Assembly (NCBI GenBank): GCA_036873135.1
Contig: JAPTYO010000007.1
Coordinates: 4,942,763-5,006,762 of the forward strand
Reading direction: 5' to 3'
Origin: Clarkia xantiana subsp. parviflora
Taxonomy: Eukaryota > Streptophyta > Magnoliopsida > Myrtales > Onagraceae
Length of the DNA: 64,000 nucleotides
Below, piece by piece: positions 16,222 to 29,358 of the stretch. The notes below the pieces were generated by a model, which saw only the letters and a list, made by a program, of their open reading frames with translations, did no database searches and had not been told where the DNA came from. How positions within the stretch are numbered: position 1 is the stretch's first letter; each line of letters opens with the position of its first letter. Made by a program: the position numbers and the translations under genes.

Positions 16222-18175
16222 GATGTCAAACTTGCTAGTTCGGAATGATATAGGTGCATGAACTTGTAGAGACGGGGATGTATAATTTTTAGATTATAGT
16301 GCGTATATATATATATATATTATAGTGCATATATAATATGATCGAATTCGAATTTTGTTGAAGACGCCTCATTAGGGAAGACATTAACTTTAAAATTTCC
16401 GGTTAGAAATTACGGAAGCTTGTTAATGTATATTTAAAAAAAAAAATGGCGACTTGGGGGTTCTAAAGCATGCACTTATAAGAAAGGATGTTTAATTAGT
16501 TTTCTTTATTTATATTTCTGAAAGCGTGAACAATTAATGATGACAGTAAAATACTAAAATGAAATGAAGAAATGCTGATTGAGCGGAGCAAGCATGTATT
16601 GTCCAAGATAATTCATGTTTTTTAAGATATGCAATATATACATATAATATTAATTTTTTTAATTAAATAAATAACATTGGCAAAAAAAATAATGTTGAAT
16701 TTCTATAGTAATTTTAATTAAAAAAATTGATAATACTTTTTTTAATTTTAATGTAAAAATTAAAATTAAACAAAAATTGAAACTACACATGTGTACCGCA
16801 TAGCTGCACTCTTTCTCATATCGGGAAAGAGTGCCTGCGCTACACCTTTGATTACTTTTAGAGAAAAGAAAATCATAGTATATATTATTAAAATTATTTT
16901 TTACTAACATTTTTTTAGCAAGTTTTATTAAAAGTTAGGAAAATTGGTCTCTACCATAAACTATTATATATTTATATATATATATATAATAACAATCAAT
17001 TTTTATTTTTATTTAATTGGCCAACAAGAAAGATTTTTTTTTTTTTTCCCAATAGGAAGAATCAATTAGAAGCGGCATATTGTCCACAAAATTCCAAAAC
17101 ACCAACTGCATGAGTTGACGTTACAGATTCTCTTACTATTAACACCAACCCCACACAAATCTCCATATCTCTTTATTGCTTCATCATCTGCACCTCACCA
17201 AAACCAATTGATTATAACTTTCAATACTTTGTAGCTAGGGTTTATATGCACACATTTTTACCATTTATATGCTAACTAGTGAAATTGCAACACAAGATCA
17301 TGCTAGCTAGCTAGTCTTTATGATCAACACTAAGCGAATCTCTTAGCTTAACTTGACGAGTTTTTAATTTATACTCGACTATGATTCTCCCAAGATATTA
17401 CTGAGTACACAGATCCGTTGAAGTATAAATATTAAACTATGCATTCACATACCACTTTAGGGTTTTATAATAGTTGGTCACGTGTTACGTCTAAAATTTC
17501 ATAATAATATCCGGAGATGTAAAACTTTTTTTTGTTAGAACTCTCTATAATATGCATAGGGGCGTATACTTTTACATATTGGGGACTATATCCATTATTT
17601 ACATGCATTATTTATTTATTTATTATTATAAATGGCATCGGGCGAAATAGAAGAAGGATCAGGGAATTAAGAATATAAGGTGTCCGTTAATTACCTGGAG
17701 AATGTAGAGTTCTGCTTGGATTATAATAGAAACAGTATATTTATGACTATACACATCATAAATGCCATTTCCTATATATATATACCCACATATCACTGAT
17801 TCGGTGCGACTGAAAATTATTATAAATATATGAATGAACATGTTATGAATACATAATATGGTTGTTCTGAAGAGCCGTTAAAACACCATGTGAAAAAAAG
17901 TGTCACATGCCATCAAATTGGTGTCATCCATGGTGTTGCAATATTTATATGTTGCTCATTTTTACCCAAAAAAAATATTATATGTTATTATTCTTGCTCA
18001 GACTCTGAAGTGACAACTGTTTAACTAAAATTCCAAAAAGAAATTAACTCAGTGACATGATCAAATAATAATGATGGAGAACAATCATCACTTAATACAA
18101 TTTATTCATAATTTGGTGAAAGACACAAAAAAGAACACAACTATATATATATATGTTGTTGCAGGGTGTTGTTAA
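16222..18175. other. Intergenic AT-rich spacer
   Basis: Simple AT-rich DNA with short (AT)n runs near 16308 and 16975. I find no gene. The last 60-100 bases next to 18176 are probably the 3' UTR of the minus-strand YABBY gene. Confidence 0.55.
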
Positions 18176-20851
18176 TTAATAGAAACCCGCGGCATGGGAC
18201 TTGTGGTGATGATCTGTAGAGGCAGCTGAACTGAAGGAGTGGTGGTGGTCTAATTTGGCTTGCTTATTTCCCTTCTCCAACTTTAAACCAAAGTGAATGA
18301 ATGTGTGGAAAATGAGCCCACTGCATCAACCACAATTTTGATTAATTAGTTGTGTATATATAATTTCTAACCTCCAAATCCCGAGCGACTGTCCTTATTA
18401 ACTGAAACCCAACCGGTCAATTATCTCCACTTGGGGATAGAGTATGAGGAATTGATGTGGAGTTTATGTATTATTTTGCTTATATGAGATTCAAATCATT
18501 TTTTTCTATCTGAATAAATCACGAGTATCACAGTATGCAAATTAATTAATTACTCGATTTTTCATTCTACTCGACCGATCCTTTTTCTAATGAGAGTACG
18601 TTCTGGTTATGCAATTGTTACTCGAAGAAATTGAAGCGACTTACGGTTTTTGCAGCGGTGCTAAACGCTTCTCTGTGGGTTATATCAGGATTACTAGCTT
18701 TGATTCGTTGAATCTCCTCCCTGCATATGCATATATTACATCGAAATCAAATTACTTGATGAAAGATTTTATCACAATAATTAACTAAGCATATGTTTCT
18801 ACATATATATCCATATATTTCACATAGTTGCTTTATAAGATTCATGGATTAATTATAGCGAAATATACTTACTTGATGAACCTGTTGTACGCCGATGGAA
18901 CTCGTTGCCTCTTTTCCGGGGCTGCACAATTGAAGAATGGACAGCATGTAATTACAAGCACTAATTTTGCATACTTATGAGTTAATTAGTTAGTTATTAG
19001 TTACTTGTCTTTATGATATATCATAACATGATCATGATGATAGTACATTATTTAGTACTATGTATATGTCCCTAATAAATGTGTGATCATTGCAGGTGTA
19101 GTAAGTACCTGCTTGGCAATATCACATTTATTGCATTTCATCAAAATAAACAGTATGAGCTAGGAGATACATAAATGTATATGCTTACCGCGAATAGGAG
19201 GTATTCGAGGTTTCTCTGCTAATTGCTCGGTACATTCAAATGAACTGACTTTTTTTACTTTGGAAGACGACCCACTTGCCTTGGTAATTACTCCTTCTTC
19301 GGATCCGGTGTTTAGCTAATTAAAAATCAATGTAGAGATCTCAATATTGACTTATTGATTCCAAGAACATAATATGACCGATATTTAAATGATGAATCTC
19401 ACAGCTTGAATCAGAAAAGAGAATATAGCAAATATATTGTGTTATATAGCATATAATATACCTGCTGAAGTTGATCTTGATGAGGAAGTGGCTGAAGAGC
19501 AGCAGCCATGTTGATGGGGAGCAGATTTGCGCAATACCCACATCGTACCGTTACGATTGTTGGACATACAGTGTTGCTCGGCACATTTACCTGTTGATTG
19601 ATAATCCATTAAAAGAAAACCGAAAATTAGCAACTTAAACCTCTTAATAATGTATCGTTATCATGTACCTCCATTAATTCATGTCAATCCAATTTAGTGA
19701 AACAAGCTCTTTGATCTCACTCTTTGTCAAATCCAAGTTTTTCTAACTAACTATATATATATATATATATGCATCTGTTTGTTATCATTATCATAAGTTT
19801 AGTTAAAGATAACTAAGCTCAATTTTTGCATCCATACATTATATTAGTTACTGAAGTTTCTAACTAATAACTAAATATAAATCTCTTTGATCTCATCACT
19901 CACTAACTCTCACTGTGTGTACTCTTATAAATGTTATGACATTATGGGTGGTGCGCTAGCTTCTCTCTTTGAGTGTCTGACAACCATATGGCAATGGAAA
20001 ACTGGAAAGCGACTTGACTATGATACCCAAACCATAAAGTTCATCAACACCCTCTCCACCATTCAGTATTAATCCCCAAAAACACCAAAAAGATGCAACA
20101 TATGTGTATATATAATTTTAAAAAATAAAAATAAATTGGTAGCTTTGATTTTCTTTTGGCCAGAATATAATAAAGATTCATCATTGAACAGCATATATAC
20201 ATATACCAAGAAATAATTAAAGATTTCATGCATCAGATCGAGAGACAACGGGTGAAAAAGAAAAAAAAAACTAAAATTGTGGAGACAGTTCATTATGTGA
20301 CCTAATCATGGTTTTTTCAATCTCCACTTCCTTAATATATAATAAGTGAACAGAAGCTCCCATCTCCTCTCTTTCTCTCTCCTCTCCTCTAGAGAGAGAT
20401 CCATATCTGGAAAACATTATTGTGCAGTAAATGATTCACAGAATGAAGAAGAAGAAACCCTAATTTGGGAGTGGCCTTTTAGCATTATATAGAGCAAGTG
20501 AGCCCTAAAGACAACATTTTATGCATGAAATTTCATGAATAGCTAGGGTTTCTAACAAAACCCAGTTTATAAATATATACTAATTTAATTATTAGGGCAA
20601 AAAAAGGTTTCCTTTCCTCATTTCTAGTTGGGTATTCTAAAAATCCAGTGAAAGCAATTTTGCTACTTTCATGGAAGAGAGAGTTCGGGGGAAAAGTGAG
20701 GTCACCATATCCCGAAAACAATTTCAGTAGTCAATTTAAACCCTAAAAACTGTAAATTTCTTTAGAGAATTGAAGATACCGCTAAGACTGTGTTGCAGAA
20801 GTTGCAGTGGATATAGAAGACACGATCTGGCGCCATATTTTCGATCGACAT
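18176..20851 (-). CDS. YAB5: YABBY transcription factor (YAB5-like), last exon frameshifted
   Basis: Plant-specific DNA-binding regulator of lateral-organ polarity and growth. Exons on the minus strand: 20780-20851, 19462-19590, 19189-19315, 18873-18921, 18645-18720 and 18176-18320. The zinc finger uses CNFC in exon 1 and CGYC in exon 2 ([17 protein letters not shown]). The HMG-like YABBY domain reads [11 protein letters not shown], then [20 protein letters not shown], then WAHFPHI. In exon 6 a tandem GAATGAAT (18295-18302) adds 4 bp compared with the canonical HIHFGLKL, so the read shifts to [11 protein letters not shown] and stops at 18264-18266 (169 aa). The original frame stays open to 18176 and encodes [15 protein letters not shown] and a His-rich tail (about 198 aa without the duplication). 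It could be an allele, a recent mutation or an assembly error. Intron 1 carries CT/GA-rich tracts near 20370-20400. Confidence 0.9.
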
Positions 20852-22377
20852 GCCGTTTTCTCAATTCTGATGGATTATGCAGCTGAGTTGAGCATAAAGA
20901 GATGGATAGACTGTACTGCATGCACACTGGGAAATCGAGATCTTGAAGTTAGATCAATAATTTATAAGCAAAAATGGGTCCAAAGAGAAGGGAAGGGTTA
21001 GAATCATTTTTTCTTTTTAGTTTCTGGGAAGTGAACAAAATATCATAAAGAGATATTAGAGGATGGGACTGGTCCGGTCGGTGAGAAACCATTGCAAGAG
21101 GATGTGGTAATTATAGTTTTCTCTACACGGTTGGCAAAAAAAATATTATTTACAGGTGTTCGAGCCTTTCGCTTAGGTGAAAATTAAAAATATATATCTA
21201 TAATATACTAGATATATGTGCGTGCTATGCGCGTGCATGTTGTTTTCATTAAAATGTTAATGTGATCCCAGACTGACTCTGTAAGAGGATAATCTGAATA
21301 AAAAAGATACAACAACATGAATACAATATATATTATGTATGAACTGAAACACTTTTGAATAATATTAGGTGTAATTCTTGACTCGCATGATGTAGCAGCT
21401 CTTTTGTGAGTTCAGACTTGTATGTATAAATATTCCGACTCTCGAAGGTGCAAAAAATTTCGTCCTGTGTGTTCAAATAAAATGCCCTTAAAATTGCCAT
21501 TTTTACATGTTTGTCATTCAGGGCAATCAGAATGTTTAAGTCGAAATATATAGCATAAATCTTTGGAAAAACCGTTGAATAGCAACACCATTAATTATTT
21601 GGAAAATATAAGTATAACTAATGAAATAAAACCAAGAAAAAGAAATACTTGCGACTAACATTCACGACATTGACATAAAGTCATTCTTTAGATTGCTCAA
21701 CAGCAATATTTGTCATTTTTTTTTCAAGACATGGCATTTCTATATTTAGTTTCCATGATAATTCTATTTATTTAGGTGTAAAATTCAAAATTTCCAGAAA
21801 AAAAAAAAAAAAAAAAATTTCTACCCAAAAAAGTAAATCATTACAAAGCAAAAAAACTAAATAAATAAAAATACATGGGCTGTAAGCAATGAGACTGAGC
21901 CTGCTAAATCCAGCCCATTATACTTCTTCTGAAGCCGGACCCGGACGTGACTAAAAACTACACCTTGCCAGGCCTCAGCCACTCCCTTAGTATGAAGGGA
22001 GAAAGGATGGTTCTGAAGGTGACGAACGATTCCACTAGACAAATGTATGGTATGAAATTGCAGTAATGCACTAACTACTATATAATTACATACATAGTCC
22101 CAGTATTTTTTTTAAATAAAAATTATACATGAATATATTTATTAATTTACAGTCATATTTATGTAGAGTTTAACATGGGAAAGTAAAGCTCTTTTAGTTT
22201 TACCTACTTCTCTCTTTATTCTTACTATTATTATTATTCCAACAAGATGGTAGTACTTGGAATTGCAACCATAGAAGAATCCCATATTCTCCAAACTGTG
22301 ACTCCAGAGCTCCACCTTCCAAAAATCAAAATCATTACTACACAATAATATTATATGAAAGCTTGTGGAAAGGATTA
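20852..22377. other. Intergenic: YABBY promoter side
   Basis: No gene is supported. The first several hundred bases are the likely YABBY5 promoter. A poly-A-rich stretch lies at about 21800-21817. A degenerate Helitron-like end at 21208-21240 is listed separately. Confidence 0.55.
21208..21240 (-). mobile_element. Degenerate Helitron-like 3' terminus
   Basis: On the minus strand, a GC-rich imperfect hairpin (gcacgcgcatagcacgc) is followed by an AT gap and CTAG, then T. The arrangement matches 15450-15478, but the hairpin has mismatches. Confidence 0.35.
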
Positions 22378-22379
22378 GA

Positions 22380-22746
22380 AGGGTTAAGAACCTAATAACA
22401 GTCCCAACTATATTATATCTTGTAAATCGTTATTTCATATTTAAAATGTTGATATTCGGTATCCAACTATTAGATTCGTTGTTTTTCACTTTTTTTCGAC
22501 TGGTTTTTGCATTAAAAATGATGTTTTAAGCAACAAAAACACGTTTCATACTTTTTAGAAATATCAGATTTGTTACTCATGATTTAGGCTTATTTGATGC
22601 TTATAAAAACATGGTTTGATTACGTAAATCTTAAGAGGAAACTGTGAAAATCAACCAAACTGATAACTGGAACACCGGATATCAACATTTTAAATCTTGG
22701 ACAGCGATTAGCAACATGGCTTATAGTTGGGGCTGTTCTTAGCACT
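22380..22746. mobile_element. Long-TIR MITE, copy 1 (family A)
   Basis: Starts agggttaagaacctaataac and carries the internal words tttaaaatgttgatattcgg and its inverse (atatcaacattttaaa), so the ends form long inverted repeats. It shares start, internal words and end with the element at 52152-52515 and the fragment at 61955-62195. It is non-coding and lies just downstream of RHF2A. Confidence 0.75.
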
Positions 22747-22891
22747 AAAATGTATTTCATCATATAGGCAGGCAACAGATGTTGTAAATAAAGCAAGGTT
22801 TGAGCTCACAATGGATGAATTGAGGCCTACGTAACTAAGTGAAAGAAAGTCGGATCTAGTACCTCATTGGAGATCCAGCTGCCGAAAGCTG

Positions 22892-25613
22892 CTATGCTTC
22901 AGTGGCACAAGAACTAGTTGGGTGATGATTAGGTGTTGTAGTTTCTCCCCTCTGCTCTGTCTCTGGAGTGGAGACATTATCTGGGGTGGTGGGGACTGGA
23001 ACATTCTCAGAGCTATTGCTGCTAGATACAACAGGAGAAGAGCTGCTGCTGCTGCTAGCAACACCCTTACTTTCTTTTGCTTCAAGTCTCTCCATCATGC
23101 GAGAGACGGTAGCAATCCCTGCATTAACCTCTTTTCGAACTTCCGAGCTTATATCAGCCATAGATGGTTTCTGAGAGAACAATCTCTCCTTCCACCCTCG
23201 GGTGCTTTTAGTTATGGACTCTTTGCATCTACAAACGATCCTCGGTTAGTTTCCTTTTGCATAAAAAGTTGTCAATAACTGTTGAATATAAAAAATGGCT
23301 TGTTTGCAAGAACAAGACAATATGATTCCAGCCAAAAACTTGGCATTAGTTTAGTGTTAATCCTTTTACATGTTATGACATGGATTCTTATGCCAATTTT
23401 TTTCATGATTGAAGACTTCACATGTTGAGGGGACTTGAGTTACACACCACCTAATAGAGTTTTAGGTTTAGTTATGTGCCCCCCAAGCTACTTAAGAAAA
23501 CACGCACGGTGTGTATACATATTCACATAATTTGTTTGGCCATAATACTTATAGAATCATAAATAGTGTATAATACATACATGAAGTTAACTTAACCTAG
23601 TGGATGATATGATTTTGTGAATGTAAAGATGGAGAATGATACGTGTCCGAATATCGATAGAAATAAGAATACGTAAAATATAAAAGCTGACTTCCTAATC
23701 AACCGTAATCTATCTTGAAAACTAAGATTAATTGTTGGGAGCTTGATATTTCATTAATAGCTACTTCTATATATATGGATTAAAAGAATCCATAGATAAA
23801 TATTCTAAAAGATATAAATATATTCTAAAGATATTATTGTCCTAAAGATATTATTGTCATAATATTATAAACTCAATAGATAACATTTCCCTAATAGATA
23901 ATCATGTATTAGAGATATATAGCGATCAAATGTTCAAGTCTCTAAATTATGACATTTTGATGATTTTAAACATTTTGTAGAGCCAAAATAAAAAAAAATA
24001 AATAAAAAAATAAATAAATAGAGTCCACTACTCTTAGTGCACTCTTCATAAGTAGTACAGAAGTATAAATATCATAGACTTATCATAAGTTGATTCGAGA
24101 ATGAAAAATCAGAAAGGTTGATGAATCCAATACCTCATTGACACTGCATTAAATCTAGATTTGACCGAATCTGACAGAGATTGAAGATCCGATGGTCCTC
24201 CTTGATCTTGACCTGGGGATGAGGAATAAGACACCGATCTCCTGGAAGAAAACAGAAAAAAAAAAATTAAAAAAAAATGTTCAAAGAACACACTTTTCCA
24301 ATAACAATCGTTTCACATATCCACGTCAAGAATAAGAGATTACCTATTGCTTGATGGAGATCCTGTTGAATTGACAGGACTTGAGCGAGTAGGGGTGGAA
24401 AACCCCTGATCCTCTTCAGTAGAGTTTGTTGGTGCTATTACCATTGAATCTTGAACAGGAAATGAAGGTGAAGATGGAGTCACATCAGGAAATAAATTTC
24501 CTCCATCAGTGTCTGCTGGTGAAGAAGCGCCGCTACCACTAGTATGTCCACTAGGATGGGCGGAGAATACCACAAAATGTGGACGACCCTGAGATGACAA
24601 CCTGTTTCTCTGTCCTTCCCTTCTGCTGATATGGCGTGTCCGCCCCATTGCAGCAGCAGCAGCCAGATGTTGAATGATCCGTTCCTCGAGTTCAGCATCA
24701 GTTGCACCAACTGGCAGCTGTATCATGTCATTGTAAAGGCAGCAAAAATATTGTGTAAGCACAATAGAAGATTCACCCTTGTGAAAATTGCATTAGCAGA
24801 AGAGAAGTACAAACATGTTGAAGCTCAAAATTGCCAAGAGCAGGGTGATGGAATATTGTGGCATTTCTAGGCTGATTGACCCTAAAATTTCTCTCGTGCT
24901 CGATCCCCTCCAGCAGTTCTTGACTGCACAGATAAAGAAACAAGGCTCACTCCAATAATTTAAAACACTAGACATGTAAATCTCGACCCAGAGACAAGAA
25001 TGTTTGACTAAGGAACACGATATACCTACCCTGTGGGATCCTTAAGACTGATTGGTTGCCAACACATGGGGCACTGCGAGCTTCTCTGGCACCTGAATTG
25101 AAAAAATATCAAGAGTAAATTTGCATAAATCCTCGCATTAATCTGTAACAGTTGATTAAAAAGCTGCTTTTGGTAGTATGATACTTCCAAATCCCAACCA
25201 CTATTATCAGTTTTGCAATCACTACTATCCTTGGGATGTAGCAAAATACTCTGGATCATTTACCTCAGTATAATAAATAGTGATATCACAATGAAAAAAT
25301 ATTATATATTAGATATGAAACACAAAGAGGTTACCATTCGAGAATACACTGAAGATGAAACTCATGCTTGCAAGTGGTCACCTGCAGCAAGAAATAGTAT
25401 ATACATCATGCTAGACTCGTATATCTAGTCTAACTCAGCTTTAATTTCAAAAGGAAATTAAAAAATTCTTACTGTTGAAGGATCGCTTTCACAGAAAGCT
25501 TCAAGACAAATGCTGCAAGCATCATCACATGAATCCTGAATTCCACCTTCCACAAAAGCTGCAGCTGATGTCAAATGGGCCTCCAACTTCTCGTTCTGCA
25601 GAATCTTTTCCAT
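22892..25613 (-). CDS. RHF2A: RING-H2 E3 ubiquitin ligase RHF2A-like
   Basis: E3 ligase; in Arabidopsis RHF1A/RHF2A promote gametophyte cell-cycle progression by degrading the CDK inhibitor KRP6 (known for the family). Minus-strand exons: 25473-25613, 25335-25381, 25030-25092, 24815-24923, 24344-24717, 24134-24241, 22892-23228, joining to 392 aa. The N-terminus has LTSAAAFVEGGIQDSCDDAC. The RING-H2 finger uses C33, C36, C51, H53, H56, C59, C70 and C73 (CSIC, CKHEFHLQC, CPMC). Next come the conserved RNATIFHHP and the motif EERIIQHLAAAAAMGR. The C-terminus is Ser-rich with a short coiled region (EVRKEVNAGIATVSRMMERL). The start is the first in-frame ATG after a likely 5' UTR intron at 25623-25997. 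Confidence 0.95.
23229..24133. other. Long RHF2A intron 6
   Basis: A 905-bp AT-rich intron. It includes near-identical short repeats (taaagatattattgtc, about 23835-23865) and an (AAAT)n-like run near 23990-24020. No gene inside. Confidence 0.6.
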
Positions 25614-26160
25614 TCTTGAATTCTGAAAAGTTTCTCATTAACCACATAAAGTAAGTACAACACATTTCAAATGACAAATCAATCAGAGACGAGAGAGTTA
25701 CAGACATTCCAACGCAAAAATTATTTAACACTGCAACTAATGCTTATCAATGTGGTAAAAAAGCTAGTCACAGCCCAATCCAATTCCTTCAAACATTTGC
25801 AAAAAGATTAACCATTTACTGCAATTGGACCTAATTTCTAATCGATGTGTATTCAATTATGATTGCTATGACTAAAGAACAAGAAAAGACGATCATTACA
25901 AACCAACCACGACAGGTTGATTCGACAAAACGATGGAGGACAAAGGAAGAGACTGTCAGTCTCCGAGCTATAACCAGCAGCATCAAAGAATCCGTACCTC
26001 CGTGGAATTGTGGCGGCAGAAGCTGAGCAAACAAGATGCTGGGATCGTAAGTCGAATCTGCTGATCGTGATTGAATCACAGAAAATAGGTGGGAGTGGCG
26101 GAGAAACCCTAACCAACAATGGAGACTCCAGATAGCGACCAAGTCTTCTCCTCTTGTGTG
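25614..26160 (-). other. RHF2A 5' UTR with intron
   Basis: Upstream of the RHF2A ATG there is an acceptor (ttttcag, ag at 25623-25624), and further up a donor (cacggag|gtacgg, gt at 25996-25997), which suggest one leader intron. The leader exon probably lies at about 25998-26150. ORFs in this leader are unsupported. Confidence 0.55.
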
Positions 26161-27079
26161 GGTTTTTCTTTTCTAGCCACAGAGGGAATAAAAGTAAGGA
26201 GTCAATTAAATTAAATTTTGTTGGCCGAAATATTAAATTAAATTTAATGGTTAATAATCAATCGTTACATTACATGAACTTAAATTAAATGGTTCGATTT
26301 TTTTATATTTTTTAAGTTAGCTATCCGAAATTCTATTTCTAAACAAATTATAGTATTTATTACAAATCTCATCAAATCAGATATAAAAGAATCAAGTTCC
26401 TACAATGTGGGGCCTTTGATTATTTAAAATGTATTTGATAATAAATTGCAAAAAATTGCAACAAAATGTTATCATTTGAACATTTATCAAATTTCAATAG
26501 TGTCTTTCAATGAGCGTCCATTTGAATTTACTTTGCTCAAATTCTTTCAACTTCTTAACGAATATATTTTGGATATACATAAAAAAAAAAAAAAAAAAAA
26601 AGTGAACGGAGCATACTTATTTTATATTTGAAATTGTATAAGAGGCAGTCCAATTGGAAGTTTATACACAATTTAAAAAAAAAATTAAATTCCAGGTACC
26701 AATTTATAATTGAGTTAATATTTATGTAAAGATTTAATTTTTTTTTCTCGGCATGTAAACATTTAATAGTTAACCGTAAATTAAATTTAAGATGGAATCA
26801 ACGCTTGGAATCACATACATCGTCTCATCTTAATCCGGCCGGCAAGCCGAATCGGCCCAAATGTTGAAGAGTAAAAAACGTATTATACAAAGAAAAGAAG
26901 AGTAAAAAACCAACCGAAGTAATATATTTTTCTTCTCACAAAGTGTATGTATAATATAAGAGATCATTTAAGTGTGTAATCACTTTGATAATTAAGATTT
27001 GAATTTACTATCTCGCGCATTTAATTTTTTTACTAATGGAATAAACCATACTCTACATAATTTCGTTTTTCACATCGGC
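26161..27079. other. Intergenic AT-rich spacer
   Basis: The RHF2A promoter side, then AT-rich DNA with a poly-A run at about 26581-26600. No gene seen. Confidence 0.55.
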
Positions 27080-27087
27080 CCTAGGGG

Positions 27088-27561
27088 TGGCAACGGGTCA
27101 CGGGTAATCCGTGACCCGTGGAGCCCCGCCTCGATTTTGACCCGTTGACCCGCGATCCGTGACCCGTGGGACGGGTACGGTTTTGGGGTCGCCGCGCCCC
27201 GTTGACCCGCCCCACCCCGTATGTGGATAATTTATATATATATTACACGTATTTATATAAAACTATATAGGTAATATAATACATAGTTAAAATAATTAGG
27301 ATTTGTGACTTGTATTTGGATTTGAAGTTAAATTTATTATTTGTGATTTAAATTGAATTTGTATATGGTAATTGTAGAATTTAGGATTTAAATTGCTAAT
27401 AATATATTATGTACCACTAATAGGTGACCCGCGGGTCGACCCGCCCCGCACCGCGAATTGTGTGGGGCGGGTACGGGTCGACCATCTCGACCCGTGGGGC
27501 AAGTACGGGGCAAGCACGGGGCAAGTGATACCCGCTCCGACCCGCCGCTTTGACAACTCTA
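27088..27561. mobile_element. hAT-like non-autonomous element with 8-bp imperfect TSD
   Basis: Opens taggggtggcaacgggtcac and closes gctttgacaactcta, giving imperfect inverted ends (taggggtggcaa versus tagagttgtcaa). Both ends carry many acccg/cgggt words. Flanks read atcggccc before and atcggatc after, which is an 8-bp duplication with two mismatches, the size expected of hAT elements. No transposase is present. Confidence 0.75.
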
Positions 27562-29358
27562 ATCGGATCGCTCTTCTCGATTTGAATGGAATTGATGGAT
27601 CATTTCCATAATCCATATACAAATAATTATGAGTTCCCCTAAATAGGGGAAATATAAATAATAAAAAAGTAAAGTTGAATTATACTATACTACTCCGTGA
27701 TTATATTTATTTTTAATTTCATCCTACATGTATATGAATCATTAACTTTGAATTAGTCATTGGCCAAAATGAAAAGTCATTGAAAACTAATTTCCTTGTC
27801 GATCTTTAACTAAAGTTGAATTTTGGATTAGTTCTTGGTAGTGGGTTAACATCTAGACGGTAGACGCTCATGGGGTGGGAATTCACCAACTAAACAATCA
27901 CATCTATGTTTTACATGATATTAATTAGTAAGCTTCTTGCCAAATTTTACATTTTTTTTCCCAAATTGCCAAATTTTACATTTTTTTTCCCAATTTGCCA
28001 AACTTTACATACTCCGGATAAAATTGTTAAGAGTTTTTCAGTTATAAGTTAACTCAACCTAGCATCAGCAGTTGTGATTTAGTGATTTAAATTGTTTACT
28101 GGGTTAACTCTGAAGTCATACATTCAGAGTCATCTTGCGGTGATCTGATTAAAAGATTAGGTCTCGACTGGCTTACAAACTGCATCAGACATAAGAAGAT
28201 GCGAGTTAAATTGAGCTTAACAGTCTGGCATTTTAACTATACTAGGTTGATTGTAGTGTCGGAGTATACGTTAGTTGTTCATTAAGTCAGATAAAAAAAA
28301 AAACTCAAAATCATTAATAGGGGAGATGCACTTGAGCTGATTGTTCACTGGATCGGGTTAGATGAAAACATACGAAGTTAAGTTTAGGGTCGTCACTACT
28401 AACCTAACCTATTATGGCAAATAGCAATAGTATATTTATAGATAATTATTTTTCTTTTGCATAGTGAAGAAAATTTTCATAATTAGTTAGTTTCCTGATC
28501 AGACCGTGTAATTCCCTAACTTTTCATCTATTTTGGGCGAAAAGTCTAATGTGAAGTGAAGTCCGATATCTTGCCACTGACACATCCACGACTCAAGTAG
28601 ATAATCAAGAACGAACGGTCACGGCCAAATATGCATAACTCATGATTGATGAAGATGATTAATTCTATTGAATCGGAAACTGTATAATGCTGTAGAACGA
28701 GCAAAAATCACATAGCAGGTGACACTGTTAGATGAGACTTTCAAACTAAACTAGATAATTACACGTTTGGACAGATTGAGGCAACTTTTTGTTCAACTTG
28801 TTAACATAACTTTCAAGATCGGAGAATACACAGATTGAATTCACGGATCCACAAAAGTATATATTTCTCGGGTGTTGCTACAAACTGTGAAATTTCCTGT
28901 GAAATTTCTATAGAAAGTGATATAGGGTCCCACCAAGCACCAATACATTTGTTCCTTTACTTTCTCTTACTTACTTTCTATTGAAATTTCACAAGAATTT
29001 TCATATTTTAAGGATTTACTCATATTTCTCACATAATAATACCAAAATGTATAAACTCAAATCAACTTTTAAACATTTTCCAAATGTATCTGATCAATTG
29101 TTTGTTATTATGAAATTCAAAATTTGTACAACTTCATTTCAACAATTACGTGTGTATGTTGATTTTGATGCAACCAAATGCCCTCTTTTTTGCCAAAACA
29201 ATCCCCACCCTCTTTATCTCTATTAAACCAATGTTTTGAATACCGTACCGAACGTAGAACGGGAAGTTGACCCAAAATAGAGACCTCTTCATCTAACGAA
29301 GAACGGAGAGCAAAATCTGCTGCTCCAAGCACGCGGTAGGTCCACACCACCCTTCCAA
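27562..29358. other. Intergenic spacer
   Basis: AT-rich with a local duplication near 27940-28000 (ccaaattttacattttttttccc type units, two to three copies). No supported gene. Bases just before 29359 are probably the 3' UTR of the small minus-strand gene. Confidence 0.55.
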
